From positions 50,585-114,584 of the forward strand of contig CBFFRP010000211.1 in assembly GCA_965644295.1 (NCBI GenBank): DNA of 64,000 nucleotides, written 5' to 3'. This DNA comes from Paraphysomonas bandaiensis (Eukaryota; Chrysophyceae). Numbering within the stretch: position 1 is the stretch's first letter; the number at the start of each line of letters is the position of its first letter. Made by a program: the position numbers and the translations under genes. A model generated the notes under the pieces. That model was not told the DNA's origin and made no database searches. It was given only the letters and a program-made list of their open reading frames with translations. This document shows positions 13,301-21,955 of the stretch, piece by piece.

Positions 13301-16300
13301 TCAAGTGGCAACACAACTAGTCATCCATTTCCAGATCCGACTCCCAGTCCGACACTATCTCCACTTTCGTTGCCTGTTTTGACCGCTTCTCCGACTTCAA
13401 GTGGCAACACGACTAGTCATCCATTTCCAGATCCAACTCCCAGTCCGACACTGTCTCCACTTTCGTTGCCTGTTTTGACCGCTTCTCCGACTTCAAGTGG
13501 CAACACAACTAGTCATCCATTTCCAGATCCGACTCCCAGTCCGACACTGTCTCCACTTTCGTTGCCTTCTTCTATTGTTTCAGATATTCCTACTGGGTAT
13601 CCTTCCGAGTATCCAATCTCATCGGTTCCGTCATTTTCTCCTACTGATTTCTTCTCATCGCTTTGCATGGAGAGAATAGTCAATGAATTATATGTTTCTA
13701 GGTCGCGCTATTCTGCCCTTTTTAAAGGCTTTGCTGATGTTTTCTCAGATTATTTTACCCTCCATAGACAGTGGAATGAATTTTTGTATGACTATTTTGT
13801 GAGTTCTCCTTTCTATTATGCTCCATATGAACTGCAACTGTATCAGTTTGTTGCATATGACGGGGTTCCGATATTACAGCAGTCATTTGATATTTGTAGA
13901 GATATTTCGGCAACTGAGAGTATTATGTCCTCCCTTCTTAGCTCGAATGGTACTTTTATCAGTGTGAAGTGCGGCGGGAGTGTGTGGAATGTGACTAGTT
14001 CGAAACTGTGTGTGAACTGTTCGTCGTTTGTCCCGTCATGCGATAGTGACACGCAAGAGTTTAATGGAGTGCTGCCTCCTCCTCAAAATTGCAGTAGTAT
14101 GCGATCTGTGAAGTATGGCGTTGCTTTTCATATACAGTCCAAACTGGTAACATCTGCGTTAGTTCCAATCGTCCGAGTGCAGGGATATTTCGCCACCAAT
14201 ACAAGCGTGTCGATGTATTTAAATATCCGCACGACTGCCTATGGAGGCAAAATATATTGTGGGGTTACCCAATCCGGTAGTACCCCAGATTCAGTATCTT
14301 TTATAAAAAGTCAAGGTTTTGTGTTATCGCTCCCCAGTACTACCGACTTCACATTGGCTAGCGACAATGTAACTGTGGAGCTGGGTGGTTTGACAGCGGT
14401 GACGGCGTATGATGCTTACTGTTATTCCGAAGACGCATTTGGTAACAGCATGTCTTATGAGGATATGCTAGCGACGTCCATTCGTGATATTTTTACTCCT
14501 TGTTGTGTTGACATAACGTTCACACAGTTTCCTGCTATCATTCCTGCTGGTAATTGGAGTGAAGTTTTACATGGAAGTGGTAATTTTAGATATATATATT
14601 CTCTTGGTGCTGGTGTTAGTGGCTCTTCGTTTGTAACTGTTATTCCGTCGCTCGCTGAGGTGACAACCATTGATAGCATAGAACGAAACTCTAATTCCGT
14701 ACGTCGGCGATCAATTTCGTCAACTTCACCTGATATAACTATTTCCCCTTCGAATATTACGTTCTCATCGTCATCACCAACAACAGAGGGTTCATTTGTT
14801 ATTTTGGCCTCACCGAGTGCAGCAGGTAGATATTATCTATCCCTAGCTATCGAGGGCAGTGGAGCCTCTCGCTTTAGGTTGAGTAGCAGTCGCAGTATGA
14901 TTGAAGTGCTACACACCATTCCCACCCCGCCCCCTCCGCATATAAAGTCCTCGCGGTTTTTGAACAATGGGAAGGGCGCCATTATACACTTTTCGGGACC
15001 AGTTGACCTAAGTCGAGCATCTGAGCGTGCCGGTTCCGACACTTGGAAGTGCAGTCTATTTTTTGAGTTTTCGTCGGTTCATACTACCATGTGCGTTTTT
15101 ATTAACAACACATCTGTTGTGATTACGTTTTCCGCGACGACAACTCTTGTGCCATATGATCCAATACATTTACTTGGGAACGTGATATATGCATCGTGTG
15201 TAGATGCGAGTGGATGCGATGATTTCGTACCGTCTGCCGCATCTACTGTCAATATTCAGCCACCACTAAGAGTCACGGAACCTGTTCCCATTTTGTCGTT
15301 GCCTACTTATATTAGCAGCTGTGACAGCCTTGTAGTTGATACATCTTTATCCACGGGTCATCTAGGGCGCGATTGGAAGAATATTTATTGGAGAGTGACA
15401 GCCTCTCGGGATGCAGTTCTATCTGATATTAAGACCAGACTGAATTCGTATAACACTACAGCATTACCGATTACAATCCCTTCGGATAATTTGGTAGCTG
15501 CTGCTCGAAGTAAATCGAGTGATGTTGATAAGATTACTTTTACGTTTAGTCTTGGGTTACAAAACTATCTGCAGGAGTTGCCTGATCAGAGTGTTACTTT
15601 CGTATCAAAAAACGTTACTCTAGATTTTACAGTTCATAATCCTGTTGTCAAAATTCTTGGAGACAATTATCGTACCGTGATGTCCAAGGCCTCGTTCACC
15701 TTAACTTCCAACGCATCACTCTCTGTGTGTGATCCTAAAGGAACCGCGTTAAATTATATATGGAAGGTGTATACATCTAGTGGAGTTTATTTACCTTCAA
15801 TCAAGTCTGTTGGGAAAAACCCCAAGGCGATGGTAGTTGCCGCTTACTCCCTACCTGCTGGGCACCATTATCACTTTTATCTCACAGTATCCAGTTCCAC
15901 GGGGTCGGCTATGGCGGGGGTTGTTGTGTATATTAAACCAAGTGCTGTGGTGGCGAAGATAGATGGGGGTGAAATGAGGGTAGTTTCTGCACTGAGACCG
16001 CTGACACTAGATGCATCGAGTAGTGTGGATGAAAATGTAAACCCGAGCCATAAGGGAAGCACAAGTCTTAATTTTACCTGGACATGTATGTCTCTAACTG
16101 TTAGCAGCTTGGGTTCGAGGTGTATGTTTGACATTTCGCATTGTATAAGCGAATTGTGCACTATCCCAGGTAGTGCTCTACCGCCGGGGGCGAGACTTAA
16201 AATTTTCGTTAAAGTCACTGCACCGGATGGGCGATATGGGAATAGTGCTGCTGTGGTTGAAGTCGCCCCTATAGTTAGCACTATGTCGTCGAGAGTGTCT

Positions 16301-19300
16301 TTCCCGACCCGGTTAAATACATTTAATGTGCATGATAAGCTCGTTGTATTTGGCCAAGTTGACTCCAACGTGTCAGTTGTTGCCGCTTGGTCCTTGAGAG
16401 AGAAGTTTTCACTATCCCTCGATTCGACCGGTTTAGCGTTGACTCCCATCCAAAGAGTTATTGTTCGCGAATCTACCAATTCTGCAGGGGATAGTAGTAC
16501 AGTTCAGACGGTGGCCTTCCCATTCAAAGCTGCTGAGAGTAAATTCGCAGTGGGAAGAGAGTATACTTTTAGGCTAACAGTTTCTCACTTAGACAAGAGC
16601 CGATCGGTCTTTTCGGAGATAACATTGCGATCCAATGCTCCCCCTGCCTCCGGGACTTTCGTCGTCCTCCCACCCACTGGTTTTGCGCATGAGACCTTGT
16701 TCGAGTTCTTGTCTACAGGGTGGGTTGACGACAGTGACGATTACCCTCTGTTGTACATGTACTCGTATAGATATGCTATGACTGATTCGATCGATCATAT
16801 ATTGAGGTCGGCCTTGGAAACGTCATTTTTTTATTCGACATTACCAGAGGGAGCATTGAACTATGAGTACACAATATTCTGCGTTTCTGTGGTTAAAGAT
16901 GTTCACGGCGCTGAAAGTTCTTCAGATGTATATGTTCAGTCTCGACATCACCAGAATGCTGATAGAGAGGCGACTGCTACGTTATTGACAGGTACACTAG
17001 GAGAACTTGTGGAGTCATTGGATCCAGATGGGGTGATAAATGCTATCAATAGCGTGGGTAGTTTGTTAAATGCTCCTAACTGCTCTGGCTACGATGCACA
17101 GTTTTGCTCCACAAATTTCAACCGCGATGCATGCAGAACTACATCATTTAAGTGTGGTATTTGCTTGGCGGGATACAATGGATTGGTCGGCCCTGCGAAC
17201 TCTAGGTGTATAAACGAAAGTTTAGTCGGCCATGCTGTTGCTGGTCAACCTTGTGATAACTCTACCGTATGTTTATATGGGTTCTGTGACTTCAGTACCA
17301 ACGTATGCCGTAATGATATTAAAGTGTGTCCCACTTCTCTGCCAGGGACTACATGTTCCGGTCATGGCATTTGTGAATACAGAAATGGATACGGAGATTA
17401 TGTTTCTGCAGATGTGTGCACTATAGACAACACATTCTGCTCTGCTGTTTGTCGATGCAGTGACGGTCATGGCGGTGAATCGTGCGCGCTATCTTCTGTA
17501 CAGTTGGCAGAAAGAAGCTCTATTCGGAGTGAATTGTGTAAATTTCTTGTGGACGCATTTTCCTTACAAGATAGGTCAACAGGCACTCTGCAGTCACTGA
17601 TTTCGCCCCTGTCTTTAAGTTTTCGTCCGGACGAATGGAGTACGAATTCCACATCCACAGGGCTTGCCGCATGTGGAAAGGTTCTACTTGACATTTCTGA
17701 ATTAACAGCAGATGGCTATATGTCTCGTTTACCTGTTGATTACAGTATCGCTTTCGCCGACATCATCTCAACATTTGCAGCCAGTGCAAATATATCTGGT
17801 CTGTATGATCATGTCACACAGTCTGTTTATGCCCTTTCACTTGGTATAGAAGACTCAATGACTCCCGGGCAATCTGGAATTGATATTGCAACGCCTTCCT
17901 TCCGTGTGTCGTATTTTTTCACTTTTTCTCAAGACCTGGGCGAGATGACAATTCAAGTGCCCCCAACTGAGGAAGAAGAACAATTGGGTATTGCCCTTCC
18001 GAAATTAATTCTATCCACGGAAGGTCTTGGTTTGTGTGGATTCCACTCAGAACCCGGTTACAACCAGTTTTCGGTGATGCAGTGGAGCTCGAGAGGGTCT
18101 CCTTATTATAACGCTACTCGTCTCCAATCAAATTTATTTAGATTTACGAGTCGAACAGATAATTCATATATTTCAGAGTCTGTTGATCCTGTGAATTATA
18201 CATATGTAGCATACTTTAACGAACCACAAAAAATAGAAAGTTCTGTACCTGTTTGTGTCACTTTGTCACTTCATGATGATACAAAGAGCAGCAGCTCTTC
18301 ACGCTATGAAAAATGCGATTGTAACGTGACTTCTTACACTCCTCACAATGCAACTTTCGAGTGCAACGATATCCACTGGCTCTGTGGGCGGGACACTGCC
18401 ATTGTTGACGTTCTATATCGGCCGCTGATAGCGAATGGATATACTAGGAGATCACTGCAATATGAAGATGATGATTCAGAACAAGATAGTGTGACCATTG
18501 CGCATTTCGGAGCATTAGTGGAAGCGATTGTGACAGACGATTTTGTACCAGTAGTGTCATCAACTCACTCAACAAAAGATTATGAAAGAGCAGCAGCCGG
18601 AGTATCTTTTGTTGCGGCGCTGTTTTGCTCTCTGGGATTCGGCTATGTGTGCTTTTGCTATTGGGATATCCACGATAGAAATGTTTATCGGTACATTCGA
18701 AATAGCGAAAAGCGGTACAAACGTAAGGGATCATGGGTGTTATCCAAGCGTGGCAGCCCACGCAGCATGCGATTGGCAATGATGAGAAATCGAGCTCTTG
18801 ACGAACGTTATTCTAGTTCGTTTTCAAAAAGCCAATTTATTCATAAGCCAAAAAGTAATTCTGTCGATGAACTTGTGGGGAAATTTTTGACAGTTGTGAT
18901 GTCTGCATCAGGTTTAATTACTCAAAAAAAGAGGTTAATTCGTTTTTGGAATGCCTTGTTGCGTCATCACATTTTGCTTCGACCATTCATGTTCCCGTCT
19001 ACTTTCTGTCCTAGGTCTATTCGCTATCTGAATCTTTTCACAGAGATACTGGTACTATTTTTTGTGGACAGCTTAGTGTACGGGTTTCTCTTCCCCGACA
19101 GGGAGATGTGTAATCAGTATGACGATACCGGTATGATGTCCTGTCAGGCGGAGGATTCACCTATGCCGGGATTGGACTCCCTGTGTGTATGGATTCCGGT
19201 GAATCGTGCACAAAACGGAACTGAATCGAATAACCACGGCGACTGCGAACCACGACCACCTCCACAATCACTCGTATTCTATATCGTGTTATCTGTTATT

Positions 19301-21955
19301 ATTAACTGCATTGCAATAATCCCTAAAGCTCTCAGTGTATGGGTATTGAATAATGTGTGTGTATGCTGTCCTGATTTTTCAGGAACTTGGTTGCCACCTT
19401 TTATTGTTTCTGTTTTTGAGAATCCAGAGAACCCAAGACTTTTTGGAACAGTTCGAATGTCTAGTTTAGGCGAGGGTCTCATTCAGTCAGGATCTATTCG
19501 ACATACCCCGAAAGATGGCTTAGTGGAGAAATTGTCTACCATCGCAGATATCATTGGCACGTACAAGTACTACGACTATGCATCTTGTGAAGAAGAGATT
19601 AATTTTATTATCCGGTCTGTGTATAATTTCGTTTCCAAGGTTGCTGCAGACGGCGTGCATATGCAGGATGATAAGTTAATGATACAACAAAATAGACTAG
19701 CTGCTATCTTGAAATTTTTAAATCTGAACCCAGATTGTACACCAGCAGATTTGCCTACAAGGCAGCGGCTTTTGTATGGGTCACATGGCAACTACTTACG
19801 AGTAAAGATTGAGAAAGTGCGACGTATGTGTGAACATATTGTCGAAGACGTTGAGCGATTAGCGCCAGATGAGCATGATAATAGAGATGTCTTGATATTT
19901 CAACACTTCATTCTCGAACAGCTTCCTCCTCTAAAGCGAGCGGCTTTATCAAGTGAACTTTTTCAGTTTGACATGGCGAAGCCGCGGTCGATTTTCTGGT
20001 TCTCGTGGATGATTGGATGGACGGTCCAGGTCATGCTGATATTGTTTTTCTTATATTGGGTTTTAATGTGGTCAGTTGGAGTTGGGAACGCTGTATTTTT
20101 GTCTTGGGTGATACAACTTGTGTTTGCGGTACTCGAAGAGTTCTTTGTTACTGAGGTATGCTTGGTGTATCTTCTTCATGTGATGGCGGTAGAGCATATG
20201 CAACCTGAACTAAGGAGTGTATACCACGCTTTGAAAATTATAATGACTGATAAATGTAGTAATGTTCTATCAACTGATGACAATACAGTACGAGTGGTTC
20301 AACACTTCTCGGCTGTGTGCCGCGCAGCTCGCAAGGAGTGCGTCGCCCATTTACCGTCATCAATGCTCCTTTGTCAACTTACGGATGAGGAGTACGAATC
20401 GTGCCATGTGTTCAGAAGAAGAGAGATATCTCTTCCGACGTTCCTTTTGATTGGTATTCCTACTTTGTTTGGACTCTGTGGGGAGACTATGCCGGCTGCT
20501 GTATTTGATGTCATCGCGTCGATAATGTGGGGGCTTTTCCTTGTCATGAACTATTTTATGTACAATGTGTCTGTAATTTTGGTGATAGCAGTGTATGTAA
20601 TCTTAGGTGCGATTGCTGTATACTATCGTTACATTGTGATCCGAACTAGACATGAGCGAAAGCTACAACGGAAGTCAATGTCATCACATGGATCCCATTA
20701 TTCATTGCAGGGGTGGATATCAAATCGTCCTGATTATAGCATATTCTCTAGGAGCCCAATCAAAGTGCTATATCGTATCTTCCATGCCATGGTAACAGCA
20801 ATAGTCAAGTACACAAATCCACTGGTAGAGAGGCGCGAGATATTGCAGTGGCGAAACATGAATGTATTGGGTTTTTTAGTCGACCCTCCGTCATCTCAAA
20901 CCACTAATTCAAACGTCTCTGCGCCAGAGTCAGGGAGGTGTGGAGCACCGAGGCTAGCGTCACTTGTCTTTCCTTCTCCAAAGCTATCTACTCTTGTGTC
21001 TCGGAAATCGGAAGTTATTCTGACAGGGTTTGAAGATTTGGAAGGGTTGTGTGAAGAGGATAGCACGTCCGAGATGTTGTTACAGAGTGAACGTGCGGAC
21101 GTGAATGCAATGGTTATCCCCAGCGAAATCGGGAAAATGCGAACAAAACAAAGAGTGCTCTATAAGTCTCTGTCCGAGAGTATTGTTAGCAAATTCGTAG
21201 TCAGGCCACAGCATGCGGTTCGACGTGCTCTATCCAGGGTTGAAAGTCGAGTAGGATTAAGCTCCTTGAATTCTCCACGTGGAATGGAATCCCTGGTAGG
21301 CATGCATCCAGTTTACGGAGACCGTCGGCGTGATCGCGTGCTAATGTGGAAACAGGAGCGACTCTCTAAGCGTATTCAGCGTAAAGCCTTCATACAAATC
21401 TGCCGAGACCAGTTTTTCGAAAGTACAAAGATGCTTGTGGACGAAGACGGTACGCATCTAGCGACTGTTACAGAAGCAGAAGAACTTTTCGAGTGGGTTT
21501 ATAGCAATTTCTACGTTCTTAACGTAAGACCAGTATCGAGGACGCCAGCGCCCCTTTCCTTTCGTGGCGACAGGGAGAAGAGAATGTTGCGAAATTCGCT
21601 TCTGGCAATGATGAAAAGTAGCCCAGATAAAAAATTTGATGTTCTGTATGAGGATGACTTTATCGACTGGATCAATATGCACAATATTACTGACGATCCA
21701 AGCCATTTTTCCCCCACTGCCCGTGTTGTCAAGACGAAAAATTTTAATGGCAATAACAGTTACAGTGTGGTATCGAAGTATATGTCAATGACCTCATCTT
21801 TCCATCCTAGTAAACCAGATGTGTGGGGTCGATCATTTAAACACGTTGATGACGGAGAATCTGTTCACTCTGAGGTAGATTTACCACTGGATATCGAAAA
21901 ACCTTACGTCTGTTTTCGAGTGGATTCAAGTGATTCTGACAGCTCCTCTATTTAA
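7337..21955 (+). CDS. Giant LRR / Pro-Ser-Thr repeat / REJ-like polytopic surface protein
   Basis: One uninterrupted ORF of 4872 residues. Order: signal peptide (about 1-28); cysteine cap and plant-type LRRs with GTIPSSLG and LSGPLPSTIG signatures (about 60-185); 11 units of a 53-residue repeat (192-769); 41 units of a 32-residue repeat (774-2077). Next comes a large ectodomain with REJ/PKD-like segments, notably the NAPPASGTFVVLPPTGFAHE region near residue 3100, followed by cysteine-rich EGF-like sequence (about 3245-3380). A juxtamembrane segment has CDCNVTSYTPHNATFEC, resembling a GPS motif. The first membrane helix lies near 3753, with more near 3898, 3980, 4218-4260 and 4365-4430, then a long cytoplasmic tail of about 430 residues. 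The LRR-REJ-GPS-like-multispan order recalls polycystin-1, but I see no PLAT domain or clear channel pore. A role in adhesion or mechanosensing is inference only. Confidence 0.85.
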   Translation: MGSHVHLVRYLMIYFVLVVSFSLHSNANSRDVSSYSSLANSVLCDLIQSTSMRENVGTSWSCDTVAYSKCSWEGLLCSNGTIIAVSLSSRGLHGTIPSSLGLLTSVRSIDLSSNFLSGPLPSTIGKLVLLESLYLQSNLLSGSIPSSLSLMHHLVHFDVSHNFLTGMLPSSLEKLSYKNSFDASYNLVTVINPSCTPTLVPVSLLTSSPTYQPTLSPTLSPSGETSTGSPSLPASATPTASPTRNPSCTPTLVPVSLLTSSPTYQPTLSPTLPPSGETSTGSPSLPASATPTASPTRNPSCTPTLVPVSLLTSSPTYQPTLSPTLSPSGETSTGSPSLPASATPTASPTRNPSCTPTLVPVSLLTSSPTYQPTLSPTLPPSGETSTGSPSLPASATPTASPTRSPSCTPTLVPVSLLTSSPTYQPTLSPTLSPSGETSTGSPSLPASATPTASPTRNPSCTPTLVPVSLLTSSPTYQPTLSPTLPPSGETSTGSPSLPASATPTASPTRNPSCTPTLVPVSLLTSSPTYQPTLSPTLSPSGETSTGSPSLPASATPTASPTRNPSCTPTLVPVSLLTSSPTYQPTLSPTLPPSGETSTGSPSLPASATPTASPTRSPSCTPTLVPVSLLTSSPTYQPTLSPTLSPSGETSTGSPSLPASATPTASPTRNPSCTPTLVPVSLLTSSPTYQPTLSPTLPPSGETSTGSPSLPASATPTASPTRNPSCTPTLVPVSLLTSSPTYQPTLSPTLPPSGETSTGSPSLPASATPTSDSPSGNTTSHPFPDPTPSPTLSPLSLPVLTASPTSSGNTTSHPFPDPTPSPTLSPLSLPVLTASPTSSGNTTSHPFPDPTPSPTLSPLSLPVLTASPTSSGNTTSHPFPDPTPSPTLSPLSLPVLTASPTSSGNTTSHPFPDPTPSPTLSPLSLPVLTASPTSSGNTTSHPFPDPTPSPTLSPLSLPVLTASPTSSGNTTSHPFPDPTPSPTLSPLSLPVLTASPTSSGNTTSHPFPDPTPSPTLSPLSLPVLTASPTSSGNTTSHPFPDPTPSPTLSPLSLPVLTASPTSSGNTTSHPFPDPTPSPTLSPLSLPVLTASPTSSGNTTSHPFPDPTPSPTLSPLSLPVLTASPTSSGNTTSHPFPDPTPSPTLSPLSLPVLTASPTSSGNTTSHPFPDPTPSPTLSPLSLPVLTASPTSSGNTTSHPFPDPTPSPTLSPLSLPVLTASPTSSGNTTSHPFPDPTPSPTLSPLSLPVLTASPTSSGNTTSHPFPDPTPSPTLSPLSLPVLTASPTSSGNTTSHPFPDPTPSPTLSPLSLPVLTASPTSSGNTTSHPFPDPTPSPTLSPLSLPVLTASPTSSGNTTSHPFPDPTPSPTLSPLSLPVLTASPTSSGNTTSHPFPDPTPSPTLSPLSLPVLTASPTSSGNTTSHPFPDPTPSPTLSPLSLPVLTASPTSSGNTTSHPFPDPTPSPTLSPLSLPVLTASPTSSGNTTSHPFPDPTPSPTLSPLSLPVLTASPTSSGNTTSHPFPDPTPSPTLSPLSLPALTASPTSSGNTTSHPFPDPTPSPTLSPLSLPVLTASPTSSGNTTSHPFPDPTPSPTLSPLSLPVLTASPTSSGNTTSHPFPDPTPSPTLSPLSLPVLTASPTSSGNTTSHPFPDPTPSPTLSPLSLPVLTASPTSSGNTTSHPFPDPTPSPTLSPLSLPVLTASPTSSGNTTSHPFPDPTPSPTLSPLSLPVLTASPTSSGNTTSHPFPDPTPSPTLSPLSLPVLTASPTSSGNTTSHPFPDPTPSPTLSPLSLPALTASPTSSGNTTSHPFPDPTPSPTLSPLSLPVLTASPTSSGNTTSHPFPDPTPSPTLSPLSLPVLTASPTSSGNTTSHPFPDPTPSPTLSPLSLPVLTASPTSSGNTTSHPFPDPTPSPTLSPLSLPVLTASPTSSGNTTSHPFPDPTPSPTLSPLSLPVLTASPTSSGNTTSHPFPDPTPSPTLSPLSLPVLTASPTSSGNTTSHPFPDPTPSPTLSPLSLPVLTASPTSSGNTTSHPFPDPTPSPTLSPLSLPVLTASPTSSGNTTSHPFPDPTPSPTLSPLSLPSSIVSDIPTGYPSEYPISSVPSFSPTDFFSSLCMERIVNELYVSRSRYSALFKGFADVFSDYFTLHRQWNEFLYDYFVSSPFYYAPYELQLYQFVAYDGVPILQQSFDICRDISATESIMSSLLSSNGTFISVKCGGSVWNVTSSKLCVNCSSFVPSCDSDTQEFNGVLPPPQNCSSMRSVKYGVAFHIQSKLVTSALVPIVRVQGYFATNTSVSMYLNIRTTAYGGKIYCGVTQSGSTPDSVSFIKSQGFVLSLPSTTDFTLASDNVTVELGGLTAVTAYDAYCYSEDAFGNSMSYEDMLATSIRDIFTPCCVDITFTQFPAIIPAGNWSEVLHGSGNFRYIYSLGAGVSGSSFVTVIPSLAEVTTIDSIERNSNSVRRRSISSTSPDITISPSNITFSSSSPTTEGSFVILASPSAAGRYYLSLAIEGSGASRFRLSSSRSMIEVLHTIPTPPPPHIKSSRFLNNGKGAIIHFSGPVDLSRASERAGSDTWKCSLFFEFSSVHTTMCVFINNTSVVITFSATTTLVPYDPIHLLGNVIYASCVDASGCDDFVPSAASTVNIQPPLRVTEPVPILSLPTYISSCDSLVVDTSLSTGHLGRDWKNIYWRVTASRDAVLSDIKTRLNSYNTTALPITIPSDNLVAAARSKSSDVDKITFTFSLGLQNYLQELPDQSVTFVSKNVTLDFTVHNPVVKILGDNYRTVMSKASFTLTSNASLSVCDPKGTALNYIWKVYTSSGVYLPSIKSVGKNPKAMVVAAYSLPAGHHYHFYLTVSSSTGSAMAGVVVYIKPSAVVAKIDGGEMRVVSALRPLTLDASSSVDENVNPSHKGSTSLNFTWTCMSLTVSSLGSRCMFDISHCISELCTIPGSALPPGARLKIFVKVTAPDGRYGNSAAVVEVAPIVSTMSSRVSFPTRLNTFNVHDKLVVFGQVDSNVSVVAAWSLREKFSLSLDSTGLALTPIQRVIVRESTNSAGDSSTVQTVAFPFKAAESKFAVGREYTFRLTVSHLDKSRSVFSEITLRSNAPPASGTFVVLPPTGFAHETLFEFLSTGWVDDSDDYPLLYMYSYRYAMTDSIDHILRSALETSFFYSTLPEGALNYEYTIFCVSVVKDVHGAESSSDVYVQSRHHQNADREATATLLTGTLGELVESLDPDGVINAINSVGSLLNAPNCSGYDAQFCSTNFNRDACRTTSFKCGICLAGYNGLVGPANSRCINESLVGHAVAGQPCDNSTVCLYGFCDFSTNVCRNDIKVCPTSLPGTTCSGHGICEYRNGYGDYVSADVCTIDNTFCSAVCRCSDGHGGESCALSSVQLAERSSIRSELCKFLVDAFSLQDRSTGTLQSLISPLSLSFRPDEWSTNSTSTGLAACGKVLLDISELTADGYMSRLPVDYSIAFADIISTFAASANISGLYDHVTQSVYALSLGIEDSMTPGQSGIDIATPSFRVSYFFTFSQDLGEMTIQVPPTEEEEQLGIALPKLILSTEGLGLCGFHSEPGYNQFSVMQWSSRGSPYYNATRLQSNLFRFTSRTDNSYISESVDPVNYTYVAYFNEPQKIESSVPVCVTLSLHDDTKSSSSSRYEKCDCNVTSYTPHNATFECNDIHWLCGRDTAIVDVLYRPLIANGYTRRSLQYEDDDSEQDSVTIAHFGALVEAIVTDDFVPVVSSTHSTKDYERAAAGVSFVAALFCSLGFGYVCFCYWDIHDRNVYRYIRNSEKRYKRKGSWVLSKRGSPRSMRLAMMRNRALDERYSSSFSKSQFIHKPKSNSVDELVGKFLTVVMSASGLITQKKRLIRFWNALLRHHILLRPFMFPSTFCPRSIRYLNLFTEILVLFFVDSLVYGFLFPDREMCNQYDDTGMMSCQAEDSPMPGLDSLCVWIPVNRAQNGTESNNHGDCEPRPPPQSLVFYIVLSVIINCIAIIPKALSVWVLNNVCVCCPDFSGTWLPPFIVSVFENPENPRLFGTVRMSSLGEGLIQSGSIRHTPKDGLVEKLSTIADIIGTYKYYDYASCEEEINFIIRSVYNFVSKVAADGVHMQDDKLMIQQNRLAAILKFLNLNPDCTPADLPTRQRLLYGSHGNYLRVKIEKVRRMCEHIVEDVERLAPDEHDNRDVLIFQHFILEQLPPLKRAALSSELFQFDMAKPRSIFWFSWMIGWTVQVMLILFFLYWVLMWSVGVGNAVFLSWVIQLVFAVLEEFFVTEVCLVYLLHVMAVEHMQPELRSVYHALKIIMTDKCSNVLSTDDNTVRVVQHFSAVCRAARKECVAHLPSSMLLCQLTDEEYESCHVFRRREISLPTFLLIGIPTLFGLCGETMPAAVFDVIASIMWGLFLVMNYFMYNVSVILVIAVYVILGAIAVYYRYIVIRTRHERKLQRKSMSSHGSHYSLQGWISNRPDYSIFSRSPIKVLYRIFHAMVTAIVKYTNPLVERREILQWRNMNVLGFLVDPPSSQTTNSNVSAPESGRCGAPRLASLVFPSPKLSTLVSRKSEVILTGFEDLEGLCEEDSTSEMLLQSERADVNAMVIPSEIGKMRTKQRVLYKSLSESIVSKFVVRPQHAVRRALSRVESRVGLSSLNSPRGMESLVGMHPVYGDRRRDRVLMWKQERLSKRIQRKAFIQICRDQFFESTKMLVDEDGTHLATVTEAEELFEWVYSNFYVLNVRPVSRTPAPLSFRGDREKRMLRNSLLAMMKSSPDKKFDVLYEDDFIDWINMHNITDDPSHFSPTARVVKTKNFNGNNSYSVVSKYMSMTSSFHPSKPDVWGRSFKHVDDGESVHSEVDLPLDIEKPYVCFRVDSSDSDSSSI
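7910..9645 (+). repeat. Coding minisatellite A: 11 tandem units of 159 bp
   Basis: Each unit encodes 53 residues beginning NPSCTPTLVPVS and ending ATPTASPTR. Unit starts fall every 159 bp from 7910 (for example 8546, 9182, 9500). Units alternate LSPSGE and LPPSGE, and units 5 and 9 begin SPSC instead of NPSC. The real period is therefore a 4-unit, 636-bp higher-order block. Copies are almost identical at DNA level. Confidence 0.95.
9656..13567 (+). repeat. Coding minisatellite B: 41 tandem units of 96 bp
   Basis: Each unit encodes 32 residues starting SGNTTSHPFPDP; the last unit stops after 24 residues and runs into unique sequence. The first AGT is at 9656 and the last at 13496, exactly 40 periods apart. 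Variants are mostly silent (ACG/ACA, CCA/CCG). Rare markers recur 768 bp apart (the PALTAS variant near 11936 and 12704; CTATCT near 12011 and 12779), showing an 8-unit higher-order duplication. Every unit carries an N-T-T glycosylation sequon. Confidence 0.95.

Noticed and set aside
7910-13567. CRISPR-like or satellite array
   Set aside because: Repeats are in frame, without spacers, inside one long ORF with a signal peptide and membrane helices; they are coding minisatellites.
21420-21700. Possible EF-hand pair in the tail of the giant protein (DEDGTHLATVTEAEE and a later DDFIDW stretch)
   Set aside because: Loop positions do not fit the EF-hand consensus well enough; left as an unassigned cytoplasmic tail.
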